NCBI GenBank assembly: GCA_044369905.1
Contig: JBILWM010000001.1
Span: 1-64,000, forward strand
Reading direction: 5' to 3'
DNA from: UBA967 sp044369905
Lineage (GTDB): Bacteria > Verrucomicrobiota > Verrucomicrobiia > Chthoniobacterales > Terrimicrobiaceae
DNA: 64,000 nt
Numbering within the stretch: position 1 is the first letter of the stretch; each line of letters opens with the position of its first letter. The position numbers and the translations under genes are program-made. Below the pieces are notes generated by a model. The model saw nothing but the letters and a program-made list of their open reading frames with translations, had not been told where the DNA came from and made no database searches. Of the stretch, positions 1 to 7,118 are shown one piece after another.

Positions 1-126
1 TTTAGGACGTTTGACATCGCCCGATTGAGCGCGCTTTCCAGCGCTTCCAAAAGGGCTCTTCAGACCGTCGAAAAGTGGTGCATTTTGAAGTGACCGCGAG
101 TGGTGCATTTTAAGTGACCGCCGACA
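1..126. mobile_element. Partial IS21-family-like insertion sequence end
   Basis: Read on the minus strand from position 126, the sequence begins TGTCGGCGGTCACTT and contains two near-identical tandem copies of a roughly 24-nt motif. A TGT...ACA terminus with repeated internal copies of the end motif is the layout known for IS21-family ends, where IstA binds multiple sites. Similarity to the downstream MBOAT protein starts immediately after position 126, which supports this as the element boundary. No transposase gene lies in the visible part. Positions 1-73 hold no recognisable gene, although frame 1 is open to a TGA at 91-93. The family call rests on recollection of IS21 ends rather than on a transposase. 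Confidence 0.55.
74..122. repeat. Two tandem copies of an IS-end motif
   Basis: Two copies of AGTGGTGCATTTT(G)AAGTGACCGC lie head to tail at 74-97 and 99-121. They differ by one base in length. This arrangement is expected for the transposase-binding repeats at an IS21-type terminus. Confidence 0.75.
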
Positions 127-891
127 GAAAAAAGCTCGGGTATGGAAATACTTGGTGCCTGTGTGGGGTTCTATGGGCAGATTTATTTTGACTTTGCAGG
201 GTATTCGTTGATGGCGATCGGGGCTGCGAACTGGCTGGGATACACGATTCCGGAGAATTTTTGCTTTCCGTATCTGGCGGCATCGGTGGTGGATTTCTGG
301 CGTCGGTGGCATATTTCGCTGAGCAGTTGGTTGCGGGACTATGTTTATATTCCGCTGGGCGGAAACCGGCTCGGGGAGACGCGGAGATATGTGAACCTGG
401 CTGTCACGATGTTGCTGGGAGGTCTCTGGCACGGGGCGAGTTGGAATTTTGTGATCTGGGGCGGGTTGCATGGAACCGCGCTGGCGGTGAATCACCTGTG
501 GGCGGATTTCAGAAAAAAGAGGGGGGCTGGCATGGCGGTGCCGCTTTGGGCGGGTCTGTTGGGGCTTATGTTGGCTTGGGTGTTGACTCAGGGGTTTGTG
601 ATGCTTTGCTGGGTGCCGTTCCGGGCGGAATCGTTCGGGGATACGGTGAGGGTCTTTGAGGAGCTTTGGAGTGTGGTGATCGGAGCGGGCGGCCAGGCCA
701 AAAATTTCCCATGGATGCTGGTGCTGTTGCCACTGGCGGTGGATACTTTTCTGGTTTCACAGCGGGAGGCAAGTGGGCGCTGGGTGGTGCGGAAACCGGT
801 GCTGGCCGCAGTGCTTTTGACCTTGGCCGTGCTGGTCGGGATTTTGTTCATGAGGGTGGAATTGGTGCCGTTTTTGTATTTCCAGTTTTGA
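127..891 (+). pseudogene. MBOAT-family O-acyltransferase, 5'-truncated
   Basis: The readable part (ATG at 142, 249 residues) is the C-terminal half of an AlgI-like membrane-bound O-acyltransferase, which normally has about 450-500 residues. These proteins move acetyl groups across the inner membrane for O-acetylation of exported polysaccharides. Visible family motifs are QIYFDFAGYS near residue 14, DFWRRWHISLSSWLRDYVY near 51-69 and GLWHGASW near 94-101, which contains the conserved active-site histidine, plus several hydrophobic segments. The reading frame matches the family right up to the putative insertion-sequence end at 126, then meets stops at 115-117 and 91-93. The N-terminal membrane half is therefore missing and the gene is probably inactive. 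An SGNH-type protein at 2373-3485 is the likely former partner. Confidence 0.8.
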
Positions 892-892
892 C

Positions 893-1009
893 CAGCAGAA
901 TTAACCACAATCGAAAAGGCGGGGCCTTTGAGATAGAGCAACCGAAGGTTGGCCCGAAGGGCGAGCTGAGCGGGAGCGAGCGAGTCAAAGAACACAGAGA
1001 GCGCTGAGC
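893..1009. repeat. Interrupted copy of an intergenic AACCACA/ACACAGAGAGC repeat
   Basis: AGAATTAACCACA at about 897-909 and GAACACAGAGAGCGC at about 990-1004 match the two halves of the continuous repeat at 4256-4296, here separated by about 80 bases. The rest of the intergenic stretch 892-1149 contains only the palindrome at 1101-1120. No gene was seen in it. Confidence 0.6.
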
Positions 1010-1100
1010 AGGAATGGTTTCATCGTTTTTACAAAACTCACATGAAAAATCTGTTCATGCTGACTTCCTTCAAAAAAATTCGTTTCGGCCACAGTGCGAA

Positions 1101-1120
1101 ATTTAGATTGCAGTCTAAAT
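1101..1120. promoter_or_regulatory. Near-perfect 20-bp palindrome, putative operator
   Basis: The sequence ATTTAGATTGCAGTCTAAAT reads the same on both strands except at one central base pair. It lies 30 bp upstream of the ATG of the AAA-14 ATPase gene in an AT-rich promoter-like stretch. That position fits a binding site for a dimeric regulator, possibly the winged-helix part of the ATPase itself. The symmetry is seen directly; the regulatory role is inferred. Confidence 0.5.
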
Positions 1121-1149
1121 AAATTGCTTTAAATTTTGACTCTACTCCA

Positions 1150-2364
1150 ATGATTGAAATTATTCTGGAAACATCCAAGCGTTTGATCGACGCGGTTCCG
1201 GAGGGTATGCACCGCTTTTTGTTTGATGCCTTTTCGATGGAAGAGCGCTTGAATGGGTTGGTCGGGCCGAGAGGGGTGGGAAAGACGACCCTTCTTTTAC
1301 AGTATTTACGGGAAAAGCGCGGCGCTCCGGGAGAGGCTGTTTATGCCTCGGCAGATCATATTTTTTTCAATCGAACCGGACTTTTGGAGTTCGTTCGGGA
1401 GTTGCACTTGCATGATGGAACGAAATTTTTCGTGTTCGACGAAGTGCACAAATATTCCGGCTGGGAGCAGGAGCTGAAAAATATTTACGATTCCTTTCCA
1501 GAGGTGCATGTGGCTTTTTCGGGAAGTTCGAGTCTGGCGCTGCAGCGAGGGAGGCATGATCTATCCAGGCGCGCCGCCTTGAGCCATTTGCCAGGGCTGT
1601 CCTTTCGGGAATTTTTGAATTTTCGCACTGGTGCTGCACATGCTTGTATCAAATTCGAGGATTTGCTGGCGAATCCATCGGGCGTCAGTGGGGAGTTGGC
1701 TCGGATTCCTCGCGTGGCGGGTCTTTTTCGGGATTATCTGGCATATGGCTACTATCCCTTCTTCTTGGAAGGCGGCTGTCATTTTTTTGAAAAGCTTCGG
1801 GCAGTGGTTGAGAAATCCATCCACGAGGATATCGCGGCGAATTATAGTTTGCGCACGGAGAGCTTGCCGAATTTCAAAAGAATTCTCGCATTTCTGGCCA
1901 CGATTCCTCCGGGTGGAGTGAATATTCACAAGATGGCGACGAACCTGGGAATTGATGATAAAACGGTGGCGCACTACTTGGAGATTTTGCAGGAAACGGG
2001 GTTGGTGCGTCCGGTTTCAGCAGGAGCGAGAGGACATGGTGCGCTGAGAAGGACCGGGAAAGTCTATTTGGACAACACCTCGCTGATGCACGCTGTATGC
2101 GAGGGACTTGGACAGGGGGTGGATCTTGGAACCATGCGGGAGTTGTTTTTTGTGCAATCTGTGGAAAATGCGGGTTTAAAAGTTCAATTGAGCGGGAAAG
2201 GGGGGGATTTCCAGATCGGCGAAAATCTTTTCGAGGTGGGCGGTGCTAATAAGAGGCGCGGGCAACTTCCGGCGACGGATTCAAACGAATTTGTTGTTAA
2301 GGATGGAATTTTGGTAGGTGGTCGCCGAACAATCCCGCTTTACTTGTTTGGCTTTTTGTATTGA
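1150..2364 (+). CDS. AAA-14 / DUF4143 family ATPase
   Basis: The 404-residue protein has a P-loop GPRGVGKTT near residues 39-47, a Walker B segment FFVFDEVHKY near 94-103, and a sensor-like stretch AFSGSSSLAL near 121. A C-terminal half follows with a helix-turn-helix-like segment (MATNLGIDDKTVAHYLEIL, near 262-280), typical of the AAA_14 plus DUF4143 arrangement. Its length is normal for the family. The family is widespread and mobile; its cellular role is poorly known, and some members resemble regulatory ATPases or toxin-antitoxin-like genes. It starts at ATG 1150 behind its own palindrome-bearing leader. It sits between the MBOAT remnant and the SGNH gene, a pair that normally adjoin, so it looks like an inserted cargo gene. 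Its TGA overlaps the TTG just ahead of the next gene. Confidence 0.85.
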   Translation: MIEIILETSKRLIDAVPEGMHRFLFDAFSMEERLNGLVGPRGVGKTTLLLQYLREKRGAPGEAVYASADHIFFNRTGLLEFVRELHLHDGTKFFVFDEVHKYSGWEQELKNIYDSFPEVHVAFSGSSSLALQRGRHDLSRRAALSHLPGLSFREFLNFRTGAAHACIKFEDLLANPSGVSGELARIPRVAGLFRDYLAYGYYPFFLEGGCHFFEKLRAVVEKSIHEDIAANYSLRTESLPNFKRILAFLATIPPGGVNIHKMATNLGIDDKTVAHYLEILQETGLVRPVSAGARGHGALRRTGKVYLDNTSLMHAVCEGLGQGVDLGTMRELFFVQSVENAGLKVQLSGKGGDFQIGENLFEVGGANKRRGQLPATDSNEFVVKDGILVGGRRTIPLYLFGFLY

Positions 2365-2372
2365 GGGTTTTA

Positions 2373-3485
2373 ATGGATGCACTCGTTTTGATACCGGTCG
2401 GGGCATTGGTTTTGGTGGCTTCTTTGCGGTTCGATAGCGCCGTCGGGCGAGGATGGAGGTGTGCCGGCGCGGTGGGGGCTGTGATTTGTCTTTTCCTTGG
2501 TATCCGTGCGATGTTGCCGGACGAGACGGTTTTTTTCGCATCGGAAGTTGCCAGGCGCGTGCGGGGTCAAGTGGCGGAGTTCCAAAAGAGCAATGCCCGG
2601 GATTTTGTTGTGGTGGAGGGGAGCAGTGTCGCCGCGCATGGTTGCAATCCCAAGGTATTGAGGGAAGAGATGGCGAAAAAGGGCGAGGATGTCGGCGTGC
2701 TGCAATTTTCAGCCCAGGGGGCGAATCACTTCGAACGCACTTTTTTGATGGAGGCTTTCTGGAGGAGATTGGCGCCTGGGGAGCGGGAGCGGTTGGAGTC
2801 GGGACGGGTGGTGGTGCTGCGGGAAGTGTTCGACGCTTATGACCGCGATCCGCTTTATCTTTTTGCAAAGGATTCCTACACCGAGCGGGCAAAAGTTTAC
2901 ATGTCGCCGGAGTATGCATGGGCGGCATGGCTAGCGTTTCTGGCAGGGATGCCGAACGGAATTTCTGAAATAGAAAAATGGAGGCGGAGTTTGGAGATGG
3001 GAGGAGTTGTCTTGGATAGGTTGCTGTTGAACCGGTTTGCCGCCGGTGCGCTGAGCGGGATGGATGCGAGGGCGAGGAAAAGAAGGACCGGGGCGTTTTT
3101 TCCTCTGGAGGGTGTTAAAGAAAATTTTGACTTCGCTGCCGCCGCAGCGGCCACAGGTGGGTGGAAGGATGATCCGGTTGAAACCGATGGACTGCCGCCC
3201 GGTTGGTTGGCAGGTCGTGAATTTTTTCATGCGCGGACGAAATCCTGGGTGGATGAGGAAGTTTTTTTTGCGATGCCCTCGCTCGAAAGTCATCGGAGGG
3301 ATTATCAATTGGGTTTCAAAAGGCGTTTTGAAGGCCTGATGGTCGGTCCACCGAGCCGAGAGGATTTGGAGCTTTTTCTCAACAAAGACTATTGGTTTGA
3401 TGGCGTGCATCCAACGGGCGCGGGAGCCCTGCTTTTTACCAAATGGCTTGCGGAAAAATGGTGTGTTGATGGAGTGGCCAGGTGA
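2373..3485 (+). CDS. Membrane-anchored SGNH-type protein, probable polysaccharide O-acetylation partner
   Basis: The protein has two N-terminal hydrophobic segments (about residues 4-17 and 31-45), then a periplasmic SGNH/AlgX-AlgJ-like region. Block I appears as VVEGSSVAAHG near residue 80. The C-terminal block V appears as DGVHPTG, with its Asp and His near 343 and 346. Such proteins typically work with an MBOAT to O-acetylate exported polysaccharide, and the MBOAT remnant lies just upstream. The ATG at 2373 is preferred because GAGGG lies 5 bases upstream; a TTG at 2361 overlapping the previous stop is an alternative. Whether it is still active without an intact MBOAT partner is unknown. 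Confidence 0.6.
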   Translation: MDALVLIPVGALVLVASLRFDSAVGRGWRCAGAVGAVICLFLGIRAMLPDETVFFASEVARRVRGQVAEFQKSNARDFVVVEGSSVAAHGCNPKVLREEMAKKGEDVGVLQFSAQGANHFERTFLMEAFWRRLAPGERERLESGRVVVLREVFDAYDRDPLYLFAKDSYTERAKVYMSPEYAWAAWLAFLAGMPNGISEIEKWRRSLEMGGVVLDRLLLNRFAAGALSGMDARARKRRTGAFFPLEGVKENFDFAAAAAATGGWKDDPVETDGLPPGWLAGREFFHARTKSWVDEEVFFAMPSLESHRRDYQLGFKRRFEGLMVGPPSREDLELFLNKDYWFDGVHPTGAGALLFTKWLAEKWCVDGVAR

Positions 3486-4246
3486 TGGAGAGCGAACGAA
3501 TATTGCTGGTGGTGCCTTGTTACAACGATGTGGCAAGGTTGTCGGAGTTTCTGCCGGAGTTGGCGACGGGGTTGACCGCGAAGTTCCGCGTTGTGGTGTC
3601 GGATGATGGTTCGGAGGTCAAGGAGAGAGAGGCTTTGCAAAGGTTGGTGGACGGGGTGCGGGAAAAGGGAACGGCTGGATGCACTGTGGAGGTTGTTTTT
3701 ACTGAGAGAAACACGGGAAAGGGCGGTGCTTTGATGAGGGGGTGGGCCAAACTGGGGGATGAGGCGTGGGTGGGATTTGTGGATGCGGATGGGGCTGTGG
3801 GGCTCTCCGAGATTCTGCGGGCGGAGGCGTGGCTGGGTGAGCAGTCGGGCATCGATGCTCTGTTCGGAAGCAGGGTGAAGATGCTGGGGCGCCGGGTTGA
3901 GCGCTCATGGAAGAGGCATTTGAGTGGTAGGATTTTTGCAACTATGGTGTCGGAGTTGGGCCGGGTGCCGGTGTATGATTCGCAATGTGGCCTGAAGTTG
4001 GTTCGGGCCGCTTCGTATCGAAGGGTGGCCCCGTTTTTGCAGACGGAGGGTTTTGCGTTTGATGTGGAGTTGTTGCTTTTGCTTATGAAGCTCGGTTGTC
4101 GCGTCGTGGAGTTTCCGGTGGATTGGCGCGATGTGCCGGGGAGCAAGGTGAGCTTATTACGGGATTCTTGGCGGATGGCGCGGGAGGTCGTGAGGATTCA
4201 AAAGCGAGTGGCCAGATTGGATTTGGATTCTTCGAAAACGGTTTGA
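3485..4246 (+). CDS. Family 2 glycosyltransferase, dolichyl-phosphate-sugar synthase-like
   Basis: The 253-residue protein has a GT-A fold with the nucleotide-binding start LVVPCYND, VVVSDDGS near residue 38, the GKGGALMRGW segment typical of DPM/DPG synthases and the metal-binding VDADG near residue 100. These enzymes transfer a sugar from a nucleotide donor to a polyprenyl phosphate at the inner face of the membrane. The C-terminal SQCGLKLVRA and the late VEFPVDWRDVPGSKV also match that subfamily. There is no C-terminal membrane pair, so it is the soluble form. The ATG overlaps the preceding stop (TGATG), indicating coupling with the SGNH gene. The acceptor and sugar are unknown. Confidence 0.85.
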   Translation: MESERILLVVPCYNDVARLSEFLPELATGLTAKFRVVVSDDGSEVKEREALQRLVDGVREKGTAGCTVEVVFTERNTGKGGALMRGWAKLGDEAWVGFVDADGAVGLSEILRAEAWLGEQSGIDALFGSRVKMLGRRVERSWKRHLSGRIFATMVSELGRVPVYDSQCGLKLVRAASYRRVAPFLQTEGFAFDVELLLLLMKLGCRVVEFPVDWRDVPGSKVSLLRDSWRMAREVVRIQKRVARLDLDSSKTV

Positions 4247-4251
4247 ACCCG

Positions 4252-4296
4252 AATGCAGTAGAATTAACCACAGAGGACACAGAGAGCACAGAGAAT
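4252..4296. repeat. Dispersed intergenic repeat (AACCACAGAGGACACAGAGAGC type)
   Basis: The stretch AATTAACCACAGAGGACA followed by CAGAGAGCACAGAG is made of short repeated ACAGAG units. It follows a stop codon directly, just as the split copy at 893-1009 follows the MBOAT stop. It looks like a short non-coding repeat family of this genome. Confidence 0.6.
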
Positions 4297-4386
4297 GAGT
4301 TATTTGCACTTCAATAAGTATTCAATATTTGGAGCAAACTCCAACACTCACCAAGGCTCTCTTGTGAATGCTCTGCATCCTGCTTT

Positions 4387-4418
4387 ATCCCGCCTGAGAT
4401 GCAAGTGCGTAGGCGGAT
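4387..4418. other. Intergenic hairpin
   Basis: ATCCCGCCT at 4387-4395 can pair with AGGCGGAT at 4411-4418, leaving one bulged C. No U-tract follows, so it is not a clear terminator. It lies 30 bp before the exostosin-like gene. Confidence 0.35.
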
Positions 4419-4451
4419 CATCCTGTTTAAAAATCCGTTTTTGGTTTGAAT

Positions 4452-5336
4452 ATGGTTACCGTTGATTCATGGCGGGGTTGGTGTGATTCGGTGTTTTGGG
4501 CGGATGAGGGACCTCAAGGCTCTATGGAATTTGGCGCGGGGGAGGTTGTTTTTTGCAAGATCGACGAGGTCATGCGTTTTTTCGAGCGGTTGCGGTTGAC
4601 GCGTCGCAGGGTGGTCTTGGTGACGGGGCAGGGCGATTTCCCGTGCGATGGATGGCGGCAGGGTTTTTTACCGGCGAATGTGGTGCATTGGTTTGCAACG
4701 AATGTGACGCAGCCTCACCCGCGAATCACGGCATTGCCGCTTGGTCTTGGTTCGCCATCTTCGCCTACGACTCTCACTTTGGAAGCCATCTTGGATGCGC
4801 GGCGGGATGCACGACCACGCGACAAGTGGCTGTATGTGAATTTCCGTCCCGATACGAATCCAGCGGTGAGGGGGCCGGTCTTCGAGTTTTTCCAACATCG
4901 GCCAGAGGACTGGGTCTCGTGTGAACCGCCGGACCAGCGGGGGAACAACGGAAAGTTTTTGGATCAAATCCTGCGCCACCGTTTTGTGCTGTGTCCGCCC
5001 GGAAATGGTGTGGACACGCACCGTATGTGGGAGACATTGGTCGCAGGAGCGATTCCTGTGGTTCTACGCTCCCAAGCCATGAAGCCGTTTGAATCTCTGC
5101 CTATTCTTTTTGTGGAGGATTATCGGAAGGTCACGATTGAGTTGCTGGAAGCGGCGTGGGCTAAAGTCAAAACTCCCGAAGAGGTTCCTGTCATGATGCA
5201 CGAAGATTTTTGGGCTGCTCAAATTTTAAAAGAGAAGAACCGATTGAAGGGGCGCGAAACCATGCCGCTGCCGGAGTGGATTCGGGAGTCGGTAAGGTAT
5301 GGTCTTGGTATGGTGGCGAGGAGGGTGCGCAAGTGA
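4452..5336 (+). CDS. Exostosin-like glycosyltransferase family protein
   Basis: The roughly 294-residue protein has a C-terminal motif FVLCPPGNGVDTHRMWE followed by LVAGAIPVVLRS (about residues 177-205). This is the nucleotide-sugar-binding signature seen in exostosin/GT47-like and related GT-B proteins. The N-terminal half includes VNFRPDTNPAVR near 135 and HWFATNV near 79. The start is ATG 4452; a TTG two codons upstream is possible. No signal peptide is seen, so a cytoplasmic role in surface-glycan assembly is likely. It is separated from its neighbours by repeat-bearing spacers of about 205 and 262 bases and may be transcribed alone. Donor and acceptor are not predictable. Confidence 0.65.
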   Translation: MVTVDSWRGWCDSVFWADEGPQGSMEFGAGEVVFCKIDEVMRFFERLRLTRRRVVLVTGQGDFPCDGWRQGFLPANVVHWFATNVTQPHPRITALPLGLGSPSSPTTLTLEAILDARRDARPRDKWLYVNFRPDTNPAVRGPVFEFFQHRPEDWVSCEPPDQRGNNGKFLDQILRHRFVLCPPGNGVDTHRMWETLVAGAIPVVLRSQAMKPFESLPILFVEDYRKVTIELLEAAWAKVKTPEEVPVMMHEDFWAAQILKEKNRLKGRETMPLPEWIRESVRYGLGMVARRVRK

Positions 5337-5426
5337 AATGCCCGGAAAAATTGTTGCGAGTAACCAGTGGCTGCTAAGGGGTGTGACAGCTTTTTAGCCG
5401 AAAAACTGCGTGGAGTTTCGAGAAAA

Positions 5427-5452
5427 TAGCCGCAAAAAGGCGCAAAAACCTT
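5427..5452 (+). repeat. Dispersed TAGCCGCAAA repeat, copy 1
   Basis: TAGCCGCAAAAAGGCGCAAA followed by AACCTT resembles the copies beginning at 8026 and, inverted, ending at about 8134. All three are intergenic. The rest of 5337-5570 contains no other recognisable feature. Confidence 0.55.
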
Positions 5453-5568
5453 AAAAAGTAAAGCGTGCATAGAGTGCAAGGCACTTTTGTATTTTTTCGC
5501 TTAGGGCTCAAACAGAAACTAATGTCAAAAACAATTCTTTGCTGCTGCTGCTAATTTTTTCTTGCATG

Positions 5569-5591
5569 AAACTGTCATTATTCGACAGTAT
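5569..5591. promoter_or_regulatory. Inverted repeat overlapping the probable promoter of the AbiEi/AbiEii pair
   Basis: AAACTGTC at 5569-5576 faces GACAGTAT at 5584-5591, giving 8-bp arms with one mismatch and a 7-bp spacer. The repeat ends 7 bp before the ATG of the antitoxin-like gene. TTGCAT at 5562-5567 could serve as a -35 element, which would put the -10 inside the right arm. AbiEi proteins are known to autorepress by binding inverted repeats upstream of their operon, so this is the natural operator candidate. Confidence 0.6.
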
Positions 5592-5598
5592 CTAGCAA

Positions 5599-6237
5599 AT
5601 GCAGGCTTTGACGGAATGGGTTTTATTGAAGACCAAGAAAGGATGGTTCACCAAGAGGGAGGCGCTTGATTGGTTGGGCAAAGGAGGGGCGGTTTTTGAT
5701 GGGGTATTGAAGCGGGCGTTGGCTGCGGGAGAAGTTTTGCGGGTTGCACGAGGTTTATACTGCCTCCGTTCGGATTTAATGGCTTGTAAGTTGGATCCGC
5801 ATGTTTTTGCGCCTCTGATTTGTGAGCCAAGTTATGTGAGCTTTGAGTCGGCGCTGGCTTATCGGGGGTGGATTCCGGAAGCCGTTTTTTCGTTTGCATC
5901 GGCTTCGCTCAAGCGGAGCAGAGAGTTCGAAACGCCATTTGGAGTTTTCTCTTATCGAAGAGTGCCGCAAGAGAGTTTTTATGCGGGCGTGGAGCGCGTC
6001 GAGTTGGAAACAGGTGGTGCATTTTTTGTTGCCGAGCCATTGAAGGCCATGGCTGATTTGGTATACTTGAGTGGGTGTGATTGGGATTCCTCAGAGCCGG
6101 TGCTTGAAAGCTTGCGTGTCGAATGGGAAAACCTGCGTGAATTGAAGGGAGCGGATTTCGAGGAAATCGAGGGGTGTTACAGGTCGGGGCGCGTGCAAAA
6201 ATTTTTGAGCGGATTAAGAAAGGATTTGGGGCAATGA
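5599..6237 (+). CDS. AbiEi-type antitoxin / transcriptional regulator
   Basis: The 212-residue protein fits the AbiEi (type IV toxin-antitoxin) family. It has an N-terminal winged-helix region (WFTKREALDWLGKGG near 16-30, then VLKRALAAGEVLRVARGLY) and a C-terminal antitoxin region (FVAEPLKAMADLVYL near 146-160). In the known system the antitoxin represses the operon and counteracts the nucleotidyltransferase toxin without direct protein binding. An inverted repeat sits directly upstream, and the toxin-like gene overlaps its stop by four bases (ATGA). Length and order agree with the family. Its presence inside a glycosyltransferase island suggests acquisition with mobile DNA. Confidence 0.85.
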   Translation: MQALTEWVLLKTKKGWFTKREALDWLGKGGAVFDGVLKRALAAGEVLRVARGLYCLRSDLMACKLDPHVFAPLICEPSYVSFESALAYRGWIPEAVFSFASASLKRSREFETPFGVFSYRRVPQESFYAGVERVELETGGAFFVAEPLKAMADLVYLSGCDWDSSEPVLESLRVEWENLRELKGADFEEIEGCYRSGRVQKFLSGLRKDLGQ

Positions 6238-7118
6238 GCGTTCGTGTGATTCAGGAGCGTTTGAACTCCTATCTCTGTGCCTCGGCAATTGAGGAGGAGC
6301 AGGCGCTGCGTGAGATCACGCAGGAAATTGTCTTGGCGGCGCTTGGCCGAACGGCTTTTTTCGACAAAGTGGCCTTCCAAGGTGGCACTTGCTTGAGGAT
6401 TTTTCATGGGGTGAACCGCTTTTCCGAGGATTTGGATTTTGCGCTGCGGGTCCCTGACAGCGATTTTGAATTGGGCGGGTATCTGAGAGCGGTGGTGGAA
6501 GATTTGGGAGCCTTTGGCTACCAGATCGAAATCGACGATCGAGGTGGCCTGGACGAGGTGGTAAAAAAAGCCTTTCTCAAGGATGATTCAATCGGTCGCC
6601 TGTTGAAGTTGGGATTTCGACCGAAGAGCGGTCCGATGCGTAAAATTCGAATCAAGTTCGAAGTAGATAGCAATCCTCCAGCAGGTGCGGCGTATGAGGT
6701 GAAGATTATGGATTTTCCGTTTCCTGGTGCGGTTTCTCTTTTTGATTTGCCGAGTTTGTTCGCGGGCAAAATGCATGCGCTGCTCTGCCGGGAATATGTG
6801 AAGGGCAGAGACTGGTATGATTTTCTCTGGTATGCGGCGCGGTCCACACGGCCGAATTATGAGCTGCTTTCTTCGGCTTTGGATCAAACGGGTCCTTGGG
6901 CGGGGAAAAAGCTTTTTGTGGATGATTCTTGGTGTCGTCGGGAATTGTCGGCAAAGATTGAGTCCTTGGATTTTTCGAAGTTATGTGAGGATGTGAAAAG
7001 GTTTCTCAAACCGGTTGAAGTGGCGTCGCTGAATCTCTGGACAAGGGAATTTTTTCTGGATCGTGCGGCGAAGCTTTTCTCCTCATCAAAAAATGCATCC
7101 TCCGACGCTAATGGGTGA
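6234..7118 (+). CDS. AbiEii-type nucleotidyltransferase toxin
   Basis: The 294-residue protein carries the DNA polymerase beta-like nucleotidyltransferase motif of AbiEii toxins: FQGGTCLRIFHGVNRFSE followed by DLDFAL (residues 48-70, with GG 50-51 and D66/D68). It also has the later block FAGKMHALLCREYVKGRDWY near 178-197 that typifies this family. AbiEii enzymes are thought to use GTP and cause reversible growth arrest. The start is the ATG overlapping the antitoxin stop, which fits co-translation. All expected motifs are present, so the toxin appears intact. Its last bases overlap the start of the next glycosyltransferase. Confidence 0.87.
   Translation: MSVRVIQERLNSYLCASAIEEEQALREITQEIVLAALGRTAFFDKVAFQGGTCLRIFHGVNRFSEDLDFALRVPDSDFELGGYLRAVVEDLGAFGYQIEIDDRGGLDEVVKKAFLKDDSIGRLLKLGFRPKSGPMRKIRIKFEVDSNPPAGAAYEVKIMDFPFPGAVSLFDLPSLFAGKMHALLCREYVKGRDWYDFLWYAARSTRPNYELLSSALDQTGPWAGKKLFVDDSWCRRELSAKIESLDFSKLCEDVKRFLKPVEVASLNLWTREFFLDRAAKLFSSSKNASSDANG

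Noticed and set aside
1..93. Frame-1 open stretch as the end of an IstB gene
   Set aside because: The 30-residue translation does not resemble known IstB C-termini and is too short to assign.
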